This document shows positions 9,169 through 19,262 of a stretch of 63,813 bases of DNA, piece after piece. The notes under the pieces are model-generated. The model was not told where the DNA came from. It did no database searches and saw only the letters and a list, made by a program, of their open reading frames with translations. The position numbers and the translations under genes were made by a program. This DNA is from Alkalihalobacillus alcalophilus ATCC 27647 = CGMCC 1.3604 (GTDB lineage Bacteria; Bacillota; Bacilli; Bacillales; Bacillaceae_D): the NCBI RefSeq assembly GCF_000292245.2, contig NZ_ALPT02000018.1:1-63813 (forward strand). The letters are read 5' to 3'. The first letter of the stretch is position 1. Every line of letters starts with the position of its first letter.

Positions 9169-12165
9169 ATGAAACGAAATTGGAATGAAGATGAGCTGCT
9201 AGAACATTTTGTAGTAGTACCAATTGAAAGAAAACTGATTGGTAATAAAACTGGGACAAGTCGTTTAGGGTTTGCAGTATTATTAAAGTACTTTCAACAA
9301 GAGGCTAGATTTCCTTCTAAGAAACAAGATATTCCCAAAGTGGTAGTAGAATTTATAGCACAGCAATTGGGGTTATCTTCAGCACTCTTTGAGGAATAAC
9401 GTTGGGGCGCAGATGAAAGAAACTTTACTTATCATCGAAAACAAATTCGAGAATTCTTCGGTTTTCGAGAGCTTACAGCAAAAGACAACGAGTTTTTGAC
9501 AGAGTGGTTACACGGACAAGTTCAGTTTACTCATGATATCGACTACTTAAAAAATCAGGCATATAGCTTATTTCGCAAGTGGCAAGTTGAACCATCTTCG
9601 ATTGGAAGCTTGAATCGGATGATTGATTCTGCCATTGACACTTTTGAAAAGAATTTATATCAATCGACTTATCATCAGCTGTCTCCTAGGACTTGTTCTC
9701 GATTAGATGCATTACTGGAATCTCATGAGGATGAGGAATCGGAAGAAGGTTTTGAAGAAGAGTTTCATGAGAAAATGCAATCTGACATTTTAACTTTTCG
9801 GCACCTTTTATCTTCTCCTCGTAAACCAAGTGTAAGTACCATGGAAATGGAAGTTAAAAAACTATTAGCGATCAAGCATCTACAAATTCCTCCAGGATTA
9901 TTTCATCATTTGACTCCGAAATTAGTAAAGAAATATCGACTTCGTGCAGCTACGGAGACCGTAACGGAATTGCGTGCACACCCAGCACCTATTCGCTATA
10001 CCCTACTTGCCATCTTATTTTCGCTTCGTCATGGGGAAGTGATTGATTATTTAGCTGATTTATTGGATGAAATTACGCTTAAGTTCGGAAATAAGGCCAA
10101 GAATACAACCCGAAAAGAAGCAGTAAAGGAATTAGAAAGAGTCCAAGGGAAAAATAAACATATTGTCAACTTATTAAAAGCGACGGTAGATCATCCAGAA
10201 GGCGTTATTCAAGATACTCTATTCCCTATTGTCAGTCCTTCCACGATTCAAGATATTATAAAAGATATGACAAAAAATAATCGGGAATACAAAGAAAAAA
10301 TCTATACAAAGATGCATGCCTCTTATCGCGGATATTATCGACATGCTTTTTCTAAAATTTTAATGAATCTTACCTTTAGGTCCAACAATAAGTTTCATCA
10401 ACCTGTGATTGAAGCCATTCAACTCATTAGAGAATATGGAGAAAGTGGGCAACGTTATTTCGCTGCTGGAGATGAAGTTCCTATTGAAGGCGTAATTCAG
10501 CCCAAATGGAAAGATATCATTATTGAGACAGACAGTAAAGGCATAGAGAGAGTCAATCGAATCAATTATGAAATTGCAGTGATCCAATCGCTTCGTACTC
10601 GACTTCGTTGTAAAGAAATTTGGATTGAGGACGCTGTTCGATATCGAAACCCAGATGAAGATCTCCCTCAAGATTTTGAAGAGCGCAAGGAAGAATATTT
10701 TCAAGCACTGAAAACACCACTTGATGTAGAGCCTTTTATCGAAGATATTATACAGTTGATGAAAGATAAGCTCCAATTACTAAATCAAGGGTTAGAGGTT
10801 CAAAGTAATGAAAAAGTTGCGATTACTACTAGAAATAACAAGGGATGGATTCGAGTCACACCACTTGAAAAGCAACCCGAACCCCCACATGTGACGAGGA
10901 TAAAACAGGAGATTAAGAACCGTTGGTCCGACATCAACCTGTTGGATTTACTAAAAGAAACAGATTTTCACACGGAGTTTACCAAGCAGTTTAAGACTAC
11001 AGCCGATCGCGAGATTTTAGATCGAGAAACCATCCAGCGACGGCTTCTTTTAAGTTTATTTGGATTAGGAACGAACACAGGTTTAAAAGCCGTTTCAGCT
11101 GGAAACCACCTAGATAGCTATCGGGAACTTCGTTATATACGCCAAAAATTTATTCATAAAGATCATTTACGAAAAGCCAATGCAGAGGTTACCAATCATA
11201 TTATCTACCATCGATTGAAAGAAGTATGGGGAGAAGCTACTACTGCATGTGCATCCGATTCAAAACATTTTGGCTCTGGGGATCAGAACTTGCTTTCCGA
11301 ATGGCATCCTCGTTATAAGAGGCAGGGGATTATGATCTATTGGCATACAGATCGAAAATCGGCATGTATTTATTCTCAACTTAAGTCCTGTCTTTCTTCC
11401 GAAGTGGCTGCGATGATAGAAGGGGTCCTTCGTCACTGCACAGATATGGAAATCGATCGAAATTATGTCGATACACACGGCCAAAGTGTGGTTGCTTTTG
11501 CTTTTTGTCATCTGCTTGGTTTTAAACTGATGCCACGCTTCAAAAATATAGGTTCTCAAAAGTTGTATCGTCCAGAAGCTGGCATGAATGAGGAATATCC
11601 TCACCTGCAACCGGTTTTAAGTAGACCGATTAACTGGGATCTTATTCGACAACAGTATGAACAAATTATTAAGTATGCAACTGCTCTACGATTGGGTACT
11701 GCTTCTGCCGAATCCATATTAAAGAGATTTACTAGAGATACCAAACATCCAACCTATCAGGCATTATGTGAATTAGGGAAAGCGATTAAAACGATCTTTT
11801 TATGTGATTATTTAAACTATGAAGAGATTCGTAGAGAAATCCATGAAGGATTAAATACAGTGGAACAATGGAACTCGGTCATTACCTATATTTTTTATGG
11901 AAAAAACAGTGAAATACGTTCCAATTCTATAGAAGATCAAGAGGTGGCTACACTATCGCTTCAACTGCTGCAAAATTGCTTAGTCTATATGAATACCTTA
12001 ATGGTACAAGAAGTGCTTTATGACAACAACCAGTATTGGTTGAAGAAAATGACTCTAGAAGATTTTAGGGGATTAACACCTTTATTTTATCATCATGTCA
12101 ATCCATATGGAACTTTTGAACTCGATATGGATCAACGAATACCTATTAAGTTGAAAGTGTCGTAG
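9169..12165 (+). pseudogene. tnpA: Tn3-A transposase TnpA with one internal stop
   Basis: The frame codes a full-length Tn3 transposase (998 codons including the stop position): an N-terminal DUF4158 region, then the catalytic domain with ASDSKHFG, YVDTHGQS and AESILKRF around the expected D-D-E residues. A single TAA at 9397-9399 interrupts it after 76 codons, in the stretch reading FEE-stop-RWGAD; relatives have a Tyr there. The frame downstream is the same, so a one-base change is enough to explain it. A TTG at 9496 could in principle restart translation but would drop the N-terminal DNA-binding part. Confidence 0.9.
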
Positions 12166-12190
12166 TTTTCATCATTTTGAACGGTGATAA

Positions 12191-12230
12191 AAAACCAGCT
12201 ATTATCTTGTCATGATATTAGCTGGTTTTT
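12191..12230. terminator. terminator after Tn3-A tnpA
   Basis: An inverted repeat with arms AAAACCAGCTA and its complement ending in a T run, 25 nt after the tnpA stop. Confidence 0.75.
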
Positions 12231-12349
12231 GCAATGAACACTTAGATACGAAAAGAGCCCAATCCTTACTCCAGAAAAGCGCCCTTCGGAATAAAATGTC
12301 TGTTAACATTATAGTTGGTAAATTCATCAAATAGTGTTTTGATTATTAA

Positions 12350-12379
12350 AAGCGACTAAATGGTATCATTTAGTCGCTT
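12350..12379. terminator. hairpin downstream of passenger gene
   Basis: A perfect 13-bp stem (AAGCGACTAAATG and complement) with a GTAT loop between tnpA and the convergent minus-strand gene. It probably terminates the passenger transcript. Confidence 0.6.
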
Positions 12380-12454
12380 CCCTATCTCTTCAATTAATCA
12401 TCACTACTGTCCTTTGATAATGTTTAGAGTAACTCTAAATTATCCAAGCTTATG

Positions 12455-13054
12455 TTATTTATATTTATCAATAACTTGCTTTCGTAAGTCTTGATAATTT
12501 TTGTTATCTTTTGTTAACTTTTCTTCATCTGTATCTGTTCCATCAACGCTATATTTACCTTTACTCAATGCATGTATTTCATACTGTTCTCTCTCCTCAT
12601 GCCATGTTAAAAATAATATATAATTGTTCCCTTTCATTAGTGGACTATAATCATTAAATGTAATTATAGTATTTTCACCCTCAACTTGATACATCGGCTC
12701 AATTATTTGAATTATTTTTTCTGGGTTAGTTAATTTTTGACGTTGCACATCCTCAATTAATACTTTTTTTACCTTAATATCTGTAGTTGTATAACCTACG
12801 TATGGGTTTTCTAATTGATAAGGACTTTCTTTAACTTCTGTAGGATTTTTTACATTTTTTGAATTCCCTATTACTTGGGCCTCTATGACAAGGTCAACCT
12901 CTTTTTCAAGTTCTTCAAGACTCTCATATTCAAGAACATTTGCATGACTGCGATCATAAATTACATCGGTACCTAAATTTGAGATTAATATTAATACTGT
13001 AACAGTGACTAGTATACCTACTAATAAGAATATTTTATTTTTTATTAGAGCCAT
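12455..13054 (-). CDS. hypothetical anchored extracytoplasmic protein (Tn3-A passenger)
   Basis: 199 aa with an N-terminal hydrophobic anchor (about residues 8-26) and an acidic, beta-rich-looking soluble part containing ITFNDYSPLMKGNNYILFL. I do not recognise a named family. It starts 38 nt after the metalloprotease stop on the same strand, so the two are probably co-transcribed. It might be a chaperone, inhibitor or immunity-like partner for the protease, but nothing in the sequence proves this. The start codon is followed by a Lys-rich n-region, consistent with a membrane signal. Confidence 0.6.
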   Translation of the reverse strand: MALIKNKIFLLVGILVTVTVLILISNLGTDVIYDRSHANVLEYESLEELEKEVDLVIEAQVIGNSKNVKNPTEVKESPYQLENPYVGYTTTDIKVKKVLIEDVQRQKLTNPEKIIQIIEPMYQVEGENTIITFNDYSPLMKGNNYILFLTWHEEREQYEIHALSKGKYSVDGTDTDEEKLTKDNKNYQDLRKQVIDKYK

Positions 13055-13092
13055 TTTTTAAACCTCCGTATATTATTTAATTATTATACAAC

Positions 13093-13707
13093 TTATCGAG
13101 ATTCCCACTTTACTCTATAATGACTTCCGTCAGTAGTTGATGGGCTATTCATTGATCTTTTACCACTATGCATCCAGTGATCACCCGTGTGTCTTCCGGA
13201 AAACCCACCATCTTCAAAATGACCTAAACTCATCGCATGACCAAACTCATGACCAGTATTCATATTTTTTTGAGCTGTTGTCCAACCTGAAACGGCATTC
13301 ATATTAATAAAAATTCCTGCATACTTAAAATTTGTTCCGGATTTTACATTACTACCAGAAATCATATTTCTACTGGAGTTATAGTAGTAAGTTACCCCAC
13401 CCACTCCTGAAGGTAGATTATTATCTCTTTGAACTTGTAACATTGTACTTGAACTAAGAGAATAATGCCGAACAAAATCAATCCAAACAGATTGAGTACC
13501 CCATTTACTAGCTGCATTAGTAGATTCACTAATAGGGCCGGTTGATGCCACCCACCATGTTACATTATTTTTACTAAAACAACAGGGACTAGGTAAATCA
13601 CTAAAATTCCCATAAAACACATGATCAGTATATGTTGCTGCCGAAATTGGTACAGATAAATAAAAAAACAATACAATAATAGATATTAAAGTTGATAATT
13701 TTTTCAT
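13093..13707 (-). CDS. secreted matrixin-like zinc metalloprotease (Tn3-A passenger)
   Basis: ATG 13707 with RBS GGAGGAATT gives 204 aa with a clear signal peptide (cleavage after about PISA). The zinc site is HEFGHAMSLGH, close to the metzincin HExxHxxGxxH pattern but with Ser where Gly is usual, and a possible Met-turn in HWMHSG further on. It should be exported and hydrolyse proteins outside the cell. It precedes a hypothetical anchored protein on the same strand. A protease is an uncommon cargo for a Tn3-family element, where resistance genes dominate. Confidence 0.82.
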   Translation of the reverse strand: MKKLSTLISIIVLFFYLSVPISAATYTDHVFYGNFSDLPSPCCFSKNNVTWWVASTGPISESTNAASKWGTQSVWIDFVRHYSLSSSTMLQVQRDNNLPSGVGGVTYYYNSSRNMISGSNVKSGTNFKYAGIFINMNAVSGWTTAQKNMNTGHEFGHAMSLGHFEDGGFSGRHTGDHWMHSGKRSMNSPSTTDGSHYRVKWESR

Positions 13708-13755
13708 AGCAATTCCTCCAACTATTATAAATGACTTTTCCCTCAATACCAACAT

Positions 13756-14391
13756 TAGTATTAGTTTGTTAATGTTTTCACAAATAGTCTTTTCTTTATA
13801 GCCATAGAAATTAAGATTCTGTTATTATGATATAAATATAGGCAAGATTGACACTAATACTTGTTGTCTTGAATAGGTTTTCTTAAAAAGTATATTCCTT
13901 TCTATAAATTTAAAATATATCTTAAATATTAGTTCAAAATAATTGAAAATACAACAAATTATGTAAGTTATAAATCGACACCGTTCTACAAGATAACACG
14001 AGATAAACAAGCATACTTATTTATCTTCATGTAATTTAAAAGAAAGTCTTTTTTTTAAACAAAGAATAAAAAGTAATCTTTACATGAGAATGTGTCTCAT
14101 CCTCAATTTAAATTAGAAAAATTTTCGCACAACAATCTGATCCTTTTTTGGAATAACGTGTTTAGGGGGGATGTAATTACATTCGAGCCACATAAATTTT
14201 AACATCTTTTTCTACTCATTCAGATTACCAAAAACCAGTATTTTTGTAACGATTAATTACTGCTTCACTTGCCTTTGATATTATTAGGATTAACGGTTAC
14301 CAAAATTAATTACCAAAAAGATTACCAAATACCTTTACAACAAAGTCACCTCTATTAAAATGAGAATATACAATTTTACTGGAGGTTACAT
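13756..14391. promoter_or_regulatory. Tn3-A intergenic region with presumed res site
   Basis: No gene is evident over this AT-rich stretch. Close to the resolvase gene (about 14224-14335) there are several copies of TTACCAAAA or AGATTACCAAA-like words and short dyads, suitable for resolvase subsites. The position just upstream of tnpR is usual for res. Exact subsites were not resolved. Confidence 0.45.
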
Positions 14392-14958
14392 ATGATTATT
14401 GGTTATGCTCGTGTTTCTACTATTGACCAAAACTTAGATCGTCAAATTAGTATTCTTAATGAATACGGTTGTGAAAAGATAATAAAAGAGAAGTTTACTG
14501 GTACTATTAAAGATCGAAAAGGACTTCATCAACTTTTTGATGTAATCAGGAATGGCGATACAGTTGTAGTCGAGAGTATCTCCCGTTTAGGACGTAAAAC
14601 ATTGGATATCCTCAACATTATTCAACAGTTGGAAGAGACAGGAGTGCAATTCATTTCTTTAAAGGAAAATATGGATACAAGGACCTCTACAGGCAAAGCA
14701 ATGTTCCAAATGATGTGCGTAATTGCTGAATTAGAAAGAAACCTTATTGCTGAGAGAGTAAAGGAAGGACTCGAAGCAAGTAAAAAGCGTGGAAAAACAT
14801 TAGGAAGACCCAAGCTAGATAAAGAAAAGCTTGCTGTTGCACTTCGGATGTATGACAGTAAAGAATATTCTGTTAAAGAGATAGTCTCAGCAACCGGAAT
14901 TTCTCAAGGTTCACTATATAGGGCAATAAATCGAAGAAAACTAGGAGAAATAAACTAA
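14392..14958 (+). CDS. tnpR: Tn3-A serine resolvase TnpR
   Basis: 188 aa. The N-terminal catalytic domain begins MIIGYARVSTIDQ with the nucleophile Ser in ARVS, followed by the conserved ESISRLGRKTLDIL and AELERNLIAERVKEGL helices. A C-terminal helix-turn-helix (SVKEIVSATGISQGSLYRAI) binds DNA. It resolves cointegrates at res. ATG 14392 has RBS GGAGG. The protein appears intact, unlike the transposase of the same element. Confidence 0.95.
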   Translation: MIIGYARVSTIDQNLDRQISILNEYGCEKIIKEKFTGTIKDRKGLHQLFDVIRNGDTVVVESISRLGRKTLDILNIIQQLEETGVQFISLKENMDTRTSTGKAMFQMMCVIAELERNLIAERVKEGLEASKKRGKTLGRPKLDKEKLAVALRMYDSKEYSVKEIVSATGISQGSLYRAINRRKLGEIN

Positions 14959-14987
14959 TAAGGAGTATTTTATTATTTCTACACATT

Positions 14988-15025
14988 TACTTTGCGGTCT
15001 AGAGCAAGAACCCTGTCATTAAGCC
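14988..15025. repeat. Tn3-A right terminal inverted repeat
   Basis: Complement of the left repeat at 9060-9097 with three mismatches; followed immediately by the AAAAA duplication at 15026-15030. Confidence 0.92.
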
Positions 15026-15030
15026 AAAAA

Positions 15031-15300
15031 GGTGAAAAATTATATGGAATAAGTGCAGAAGCAGAAAATCTCAGCTCGGAAATTCTCATTAAAATATCTA
15101 ATGAATCCAATCAACTTATAATAGACATTCCTAACGAGCTATACGAGCGAGTTTCTGCTTTTTCACCAAATAATATTTCTAATTTGATAGTGGAAAAAGT
15201 GATACCACTACTAAAGAAAAGATCAATTAATTTTGATGAATTTATTATAATCTCAACAGGGGCTCATAAAATTAATCATTTTTATTTAAGACGATATTAA
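15031..15300 (+). pseudogene. HTH regulator, C-terminal half (split by Tn3-A)
   Basis: Continues in frame from base 9059 once Tn3-A and one AAAAA copy are removed (...NQK then GEKLYG...). It supplies 89 residues with no recognised domain, containing IDIPNELYERVSAF and ending at TAA 15298-15300. Today it has no start of its own with an RBS, so it is not expected to be translated. What the intact regulator controlled is unknown; SpoIIP-like lies convergent behind it. Confidence 0.88.
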
Positions 15301-15366
15301 CTATACTTAAGTAAATTCTCTCCTGCTTTCTGTTTTTTGCGAACTTTTTGAGGGGGAACCAATATT

Positions 15367-15405
15367 GTTATTGAAGGTCCCAAAATTATAGGGGCCTTCA
15401 ATAAC
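15367..15405. terminator. bidirectional terminator
   Basis: A 15-bp inverted repeat (GTTATTGAAGGTCCC with its complement, one G-T pair) around a 9-nt loop, between the convergent regulator fragment and the spoIIP-like gene. Confidence 0.75.
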
Positions 15406-15513
15406 AGGATTATAGTCATGTCATTTCAATAATTTTTTCATTTGGTTACGTTTGTCAAAAATCAAGTAGAACTAGAGTAATTACTATACTCTAAGAAATA
15501 ATGCTAAGTAAAA

Positions 15514-16677
15514 TTAGTTATTCACCTTCTCAGCGGAGTTCCAGTAATAATCACTAATAATTTCTGCTAATGCCTCAGTTGTCCGGTAACTTTCCTCTAA
15601 TGTATTATCTACACCGCCCATTTCAATAAGTATGGAGTTTTCTGAAAGATCCTGATTATATCTACCGTTAATCCCAGTCCCGTCCTTTACAAGTACCCCT
15701 CTGCTTAACCCTGGATATTGTTTTTCGAGTAAATAGTGCAAGTCCTCAGCTAGTTTTTGATTCTTCTCATAGTTAGGGTTATTTTTTCCTATAACAAAAT
15801 AAGTTCGCGCATATTCTATCCCGTTTATTGTAACAGTTGTTATATCCCTGCGTAATGCATCACGATGAATTTCAAAGAAAAATTCCAAGTCTTGATTGTC
15901 TTCCATTGCTGTTTTTATAAGGTCTCTTGACGCTTCATAGGACTGAGGATAGCTCCAGCTACGTTCGCTTAACATACCACTAATATCAGTTTTGTCGACT
16001 TCTGTTCCAATTCCTCTTTTTTCTAATTCTTTTCCTAATCTCTCGCCTACTAAAGTAACATTTAGCTCTGCATGCCAAGCATCGTCCGGTTCAGATGCGT
16101 TTTTTAATTCAGGCAGGAATGATTCCCGACTATGTGAATGGATAATATGAACGATTTTATTCTGTGTTGATCGCGATTCGGCGCTCATATCATTGCGTTC
16201 ATCAGAAGTTTCTTCGTTCATATTTGCCAAATTCTCAGAAGCGGCCTCTCTTTCAGCAAGAATGACATCCATAGGGGGCGCTGATTCAGAAGTAGGCATA
16301 TTTGTAAAATCAGATCCTTCTCCAGCGACAACAATCGTTCCATCATAAAAAGAAAACCCAGGAAGTTCTCTTCCTAAAAAAGTTCTAGGATCATCAAAAT
16401 TTATATTAGTTATTAATTCAAATGCAAATTTCCCTATTGAAGGATTTTGACTTTCAGCTGGCAAAACTTCTGAAAAATAATGATTCTCCATGCTCATAAA
16501 ATAAAAGAGTGATTCAACGGAGATGTCATAAGTTGTTCGTTTTAATGCGTCACTTGTTAGCGATGTTTGAAAGGTCGTTAATGCTCCAATAATTATAAAG
16601 ATGGAAATCATACTTAAAATCAACATAATTACTATATTTTGTACGGGTGCAGTACTATGAGTTTTGCTAGATTTCAA
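15514..16677 (-). CDS. spoIIP: SpoIIP-like amidase/endopeptidase
   Basis: 387 aa, starting at TTG 16677 with RBS GGAGAGG. An N-terminal membrane helix (about residues 14-35) is followed by a low-complexity linker and the SpoIIP catalytic domain with IIHSHSRESFLPEL, FEIHRDALRRD and ILIEMGGVDNT supplying the zinc-binding His/Glu residues. SpoIIP cleaves peptidoglycan cross-links and stem peptides during forespore engulfment together with SpoIID and SpoIIM, neither of which is in this window. It is likely a second copy with a divergent linker. Expression control was not identified. Confidence 0.9.
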   Translation of the reverse strand: MKSSKTHSTAPVQNIVIMLILSMISIFIIIGALTTFQTSLTSDALKRTTYDISVESLFYFMSMENHYFSEVLPAESQNPSIGKFAFELITNINFDDPRTFLGRELPGFSFYDGTIVVAGEGSDFTNMPTSESAPPMDVILAEREAASENLANMNEETSDERNDMSAESRSTQNKIVHIIHSHSRESFLPELKNASEPDDAWHAELNVTLVGERLGKELEKRGIGTEVDKTDISGMLSERSWSYPQSYEASRDLIKTAMEDNQDLEFFFEIHRDALRRDITTVTINGIEYARTYFVIGKNNPNYEKNQKLAEDLHYLLEKQYPGLSRGVLVKDGTGINGRYNQDLSENSILIEMGGVDNTLEESYRTTEALAEIISDYYWNSAEKVNN

Positions 16678-16857
16678 AAGCGACCTCTCCTTTCACTCGT
16701 TAATAGATATGACCATAAGTTAAATATTAGAAGAATCAAATTCTACAAAACTCTATTAATTTAAGTGAAATTTTTTATTAATAATAGAAAAAGAGGCCAG
16801 AGAATCGTTCATTATAAAGTGGTAATGGAATGAAAATGAATCTTCTTTGACTAAAAG

Positions 16858-16889
16858 TTCATTGTTTTTACATACTTTTAAGTTAGTAT
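16858..16889 (+). promoter_or_regulatory. shared promoter box plus -10, site 3 (ahead of the response regulator)
   Basis: TTCATTGTTTTTACA at 16858-16872, 11 bp, then TAGTAT at 16884-16889. This is upstream of the OmpR-type regulator gene and suggests that the system controls itself and the other box-bearing genes. Confidence 0.6.
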
Positions 16890-16968
16890 GACATTAGGAA
16901 GTTTATATTAAAAATTTAGGTGAAGAGGCAGTATGTTTAAGAAATAGATTAAGCATGAGGTGAGATCA

Positions 16969-17667
16969 ATGAAAAAAATACTTATAGTTGATGATGAAAA
17001 ACAAATGCAATCATTGCTCTGTGTATGTATTGGTTCTAGCGAATTTGAGTTAACGACCGCGGGTTCTGGAAAAGAAGCACTTGAATTAATAAAAGAGCAA
17101 CAGTTTGATTTAATGTTACTTGATATTATGATGCCAGAAATGAATGGCTTTCAAGTATTAAAGGAATTAACAGAGAAAGAATTATTAGTGCCTACTATTA
17201 TTATTTCAGCTATTGGTGAAACAGATCAGGTGGTAGAGGGGTTAAACCTTGGGGCATCTGATTATATTACGAAGCCGTTTGAACCGAAAGAACTAGTGGC
17301 CAGAGTTAATTCTGTACTTCGACGTGTAGAACCTTTACAACAGGTAGAAAAAAGGAAGGGGATGTTTGGAATTACTATAGATCATTCGCAGCAAATGGTT
17401 TTCTACAATCAGAAAGGGATTCCACTGACGAAAAAAGAGTATCAACTTTTTAGTACCCTTCTATCCAACCCTGGACGTGTTTATACAAGGGAACAACTCT
17501 TTTACCTTGTATGGGATGAGGCAGATGATCGTGATTTCCGAAATATTGATACCCATATTAAAAACATCCGTGACAAATTAAAAAAAGCCGGGCTTGACAA
17601 CACTGTCGTGGAGACAGTATGGGGGATTGGTTATAAAGTTCCTCAGCATGAGGGATTGAGTACATGA
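16969..17667 (+). CDS. OmpR-family response regulator
   Basis: ATG 16969 lies behind GAGGTGAG (the GTG at 16960 is part of that site). About 232 aa: receiver domain with acidic pocket VDDEK, phospho-acceptor Asp in LLDIMMPEMNG, and the conserved Lys in TKPFEP; C-terminal winged helix with HIKNIRDKLKKAG and ETVWGIGYK. It overlaps the histidine kinase gene by 4 nt. The promoter carries the shared box, so it is the best candidate regulator of the box regulon, though the second system at 55532 is also possible. The signal is unknown. Confidence 0.93.
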   Translation: MKKILIVDDEKQMQSLLCVCIGSSEFELTTAGSGKEALELIKEQQFDLMLLDIMMPEMNGFQVLKELTEKELLVPTIIISAIGETDQVVEGLNLGASDYITKPFEPKELVARVNSVLRRVEPLQQVEKRKGMFGITIDHSQQMVFYNQKGIPLTKKEYQLFSTLLSNPGRVYTREQLFYLVWDEADDRDFRNIDTHIKNIRDKLKKAGLDNTVVETVWGIGYKVPQHEGLST

Positions 17668-19049
17668 AATTGTCGACTAAAGTGAGCTTGCTTGTTCTTT
17701 TGTCCGTGGTATTGATCATAGTCATGATGGGTTTCTCCTTTTACACCCTTTCGAAATCATTTTACAAAAATCAACTCCAGGGGGAAATTGAGCATAGACT
17801 TGACGCACACCGCGAAGTAGTAGAACTGCATATGGTGCCAGAAACGCTAGAACATGTGATGATTATGGAAAAAAGAAACCAAGATAATACATTTATTATT
17901 TTTGATGCGAATTTTAATGTTCAAAATAGTACCCAACAAGTTTCAAAGGAAATGATTGATCGATATCAAAGTTGGATTGTTAGTCTTTCTAAACGATCGA
18001 ATGAAAAAACAGAATTTGTTAACACGATGACCGAACATATTCCCCATATTTGGTCATACGAACCGTTTAAAATCAACGGAGAGTTGGCAGGGTATCTATT
18101 TATTGACCAAGATACTGGTAGCTTTGAAGAAGCTAGATTAACTCTTTTAGGTATTACAATGTCAATGGGATTGATTACACTTTTATTTTCGGGTATGTTT
18201 ACAATTTTCTTATCAAAAAAGATTACTCTTCCAATTACGAATGCACGGGATTTGACAAAGCAAATAGCAAAAGGGAACTTTGATGTCCAACTTTCTAGTA
18301 AAGGAAATGACGAAATAGACGATTTATTAAGGCATATTTCTACTATGGCAATACAACTTAAAGAATATAGGGATACAAGACAACAATTTCTAACCAACGT
18401 CTCCCATGACATCAGAACACCACTAACATATATTAAAGGCTATGCTGCATTGTTAAAAGATCAGAAGGTGGAAGCAGACCTTGTTCATGATCAGGCAACA
18501 ATCATTCACCAGGAAGCTGTGCGAATGGAAAGTTTAGTAAAGAACCTTTTTCAATTAATGAAGCTAGAGGAAGGTAAAATCCAGTTGAATATTCAGGAAA
18601 TCGACCTTGTAGATTTCATTCAAGAAGTTAAAAAGAAAGTAACATTAGCTACTGATGATAAGAAAATAGACATACTCTTTTCGTACGCCCACCCAACTCT
18701 TCTTGCTAACATTGACCCAGATCAGTTTGAACGAGTCTTACTTAATCTTTTGAATAATAGTATTAGACACACAAACCTAAATGGGAAAATACAAGTTAGA
18801 TTAGAGGAGAGATACAAAGAAATAATAATTGAAATTGAAGACAATGGCGAAGGAATTCCAGCTAAGGATCTTCCCTATATATGGGACCGTTTTTATCGAG
18901 TAGACAAATCGCGTTCCACGAAATACGGTGGTAGCGGATTAGGGTTAGCCATTACTAAGCAAATTATTGAACAGCATGGTGGAACAATACAAATCAAAAG
19001 TACAGTTAATGTAGGAACGGTCTTCACCATAAGATTGAACAATTCTTGA
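17664..19049 (+). CDS. sensor histidine kinase (HAMP, HisKA, HATPase)
   Basis: 461 aa with membrane helices at about residues 7-28 and 163-185 enclosing an extracellular sensor of roughly 130 residues, a HAMP domain (KKITLPITNARDLTKQIAKG), the phospho-acceptor His in NVSHDIRTPLTYIKGY and the ATP lid motifs NLLNNSIRH, DNGEGIP and GGSGLGLAI. It should phosphorylate the regulator encoded by the overlapping upstream gene. The sensor domain has no recognisable ligand motif. Confidence 0.95.
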   Translation: MKLSTKVSLLVLLSVVLIIVMMGFSFYTLSKSFYKNQLQGEIEHRLDAHREVVELHMVPETLEHVMIMEKRNQDNTFIIFDANFNVQNSTQQVSKEMIDRYQSWIVSLSKRSNEKTEFVNTMTEHIPHIWSYEPFKINGELAGYLFIDQDTGSFEEARLTLLGITMSMGLITLLFSGMFTIFLSKKITLPITNARDLTKQIAKGNFDVQLSSKGNDEIDDLLRHISTMAIQLKEYRDTRQQFLTNVSHDIRTPLTYIKGYAALLKDQKVEADLVHDQATIIHQEAVRMESLVKNLFQLMKLEEGKIQLNIQEIDLVDFIQEVKKKVTLATDDKKIDILFSYAHPTLLANIDPDQFERVLLNLLNNSIRHTNLNGKIQVRLEERYKEIIIEIEDNGEGIPAKDLPYIWDRFYRVDKSRSTKYGGSGLGLAITKQIIEQHGGTIQIKSTVNVGTVFTIRLNNS

Positions 19050-19170
19050 TATATTGTTATCAAATATGGATGGACTTAACAACCAGCGAGCAGAATAAGT
19101 CCTTTTTTCATAAATAGAAATAGCCTCAAAAATTAAATTTTCTAAAGAAAGTATTAATCTTTTGTATTTC

Positions 19171-19202
19171 TTCATATTTCCATCAAATTCTTTTGTTACA
19201 TT
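19171..19202 (+). promoter_or_regulatory. shared promoter box plus -10, site 4
   Basis: TTCATATTTCCATCA at 19171-19185, 11 bp, then TACATT at 19197-19202, ahead of the pair of small membrane proteins. Confidence 0.6.
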
Positions 19203-19262
19203 TTTTATGAAAGATCCTTAAAGTTCTGTAGGGAACCGAATTAATGAAAGGGGTTTGGAAAA

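Larger units (their letters stand above)
9060..15025. mobile_element. Tn3-A: Tn3-family transposon, 5966 bp
   Basis: Bounded by 38-bp terminal inverted repeats (35 of 38 identical) and the 5-bp duplication AAAAA. It contains a transposase gene (9169-12165, nonsense-disrupted), two minus-strand passenger genes (12455-13707), a presumed res region and a serine resolvase gene (14392-14958). The ends begin with GGCTTA rather than the usual GGGG, so it belongs to a less common Tn3 subgroup. With tnpA interrupted it can probably move only if a related transposase acts in trans. Confidence 0.93.

Noticed and set aside
12250..12300. A further Tn3-like end (GGGCGCTTTTCTGG...) inside Tn3-A
   Set aside because: No partner repeat or duplication was found; left as unexplained intergenic sequence.
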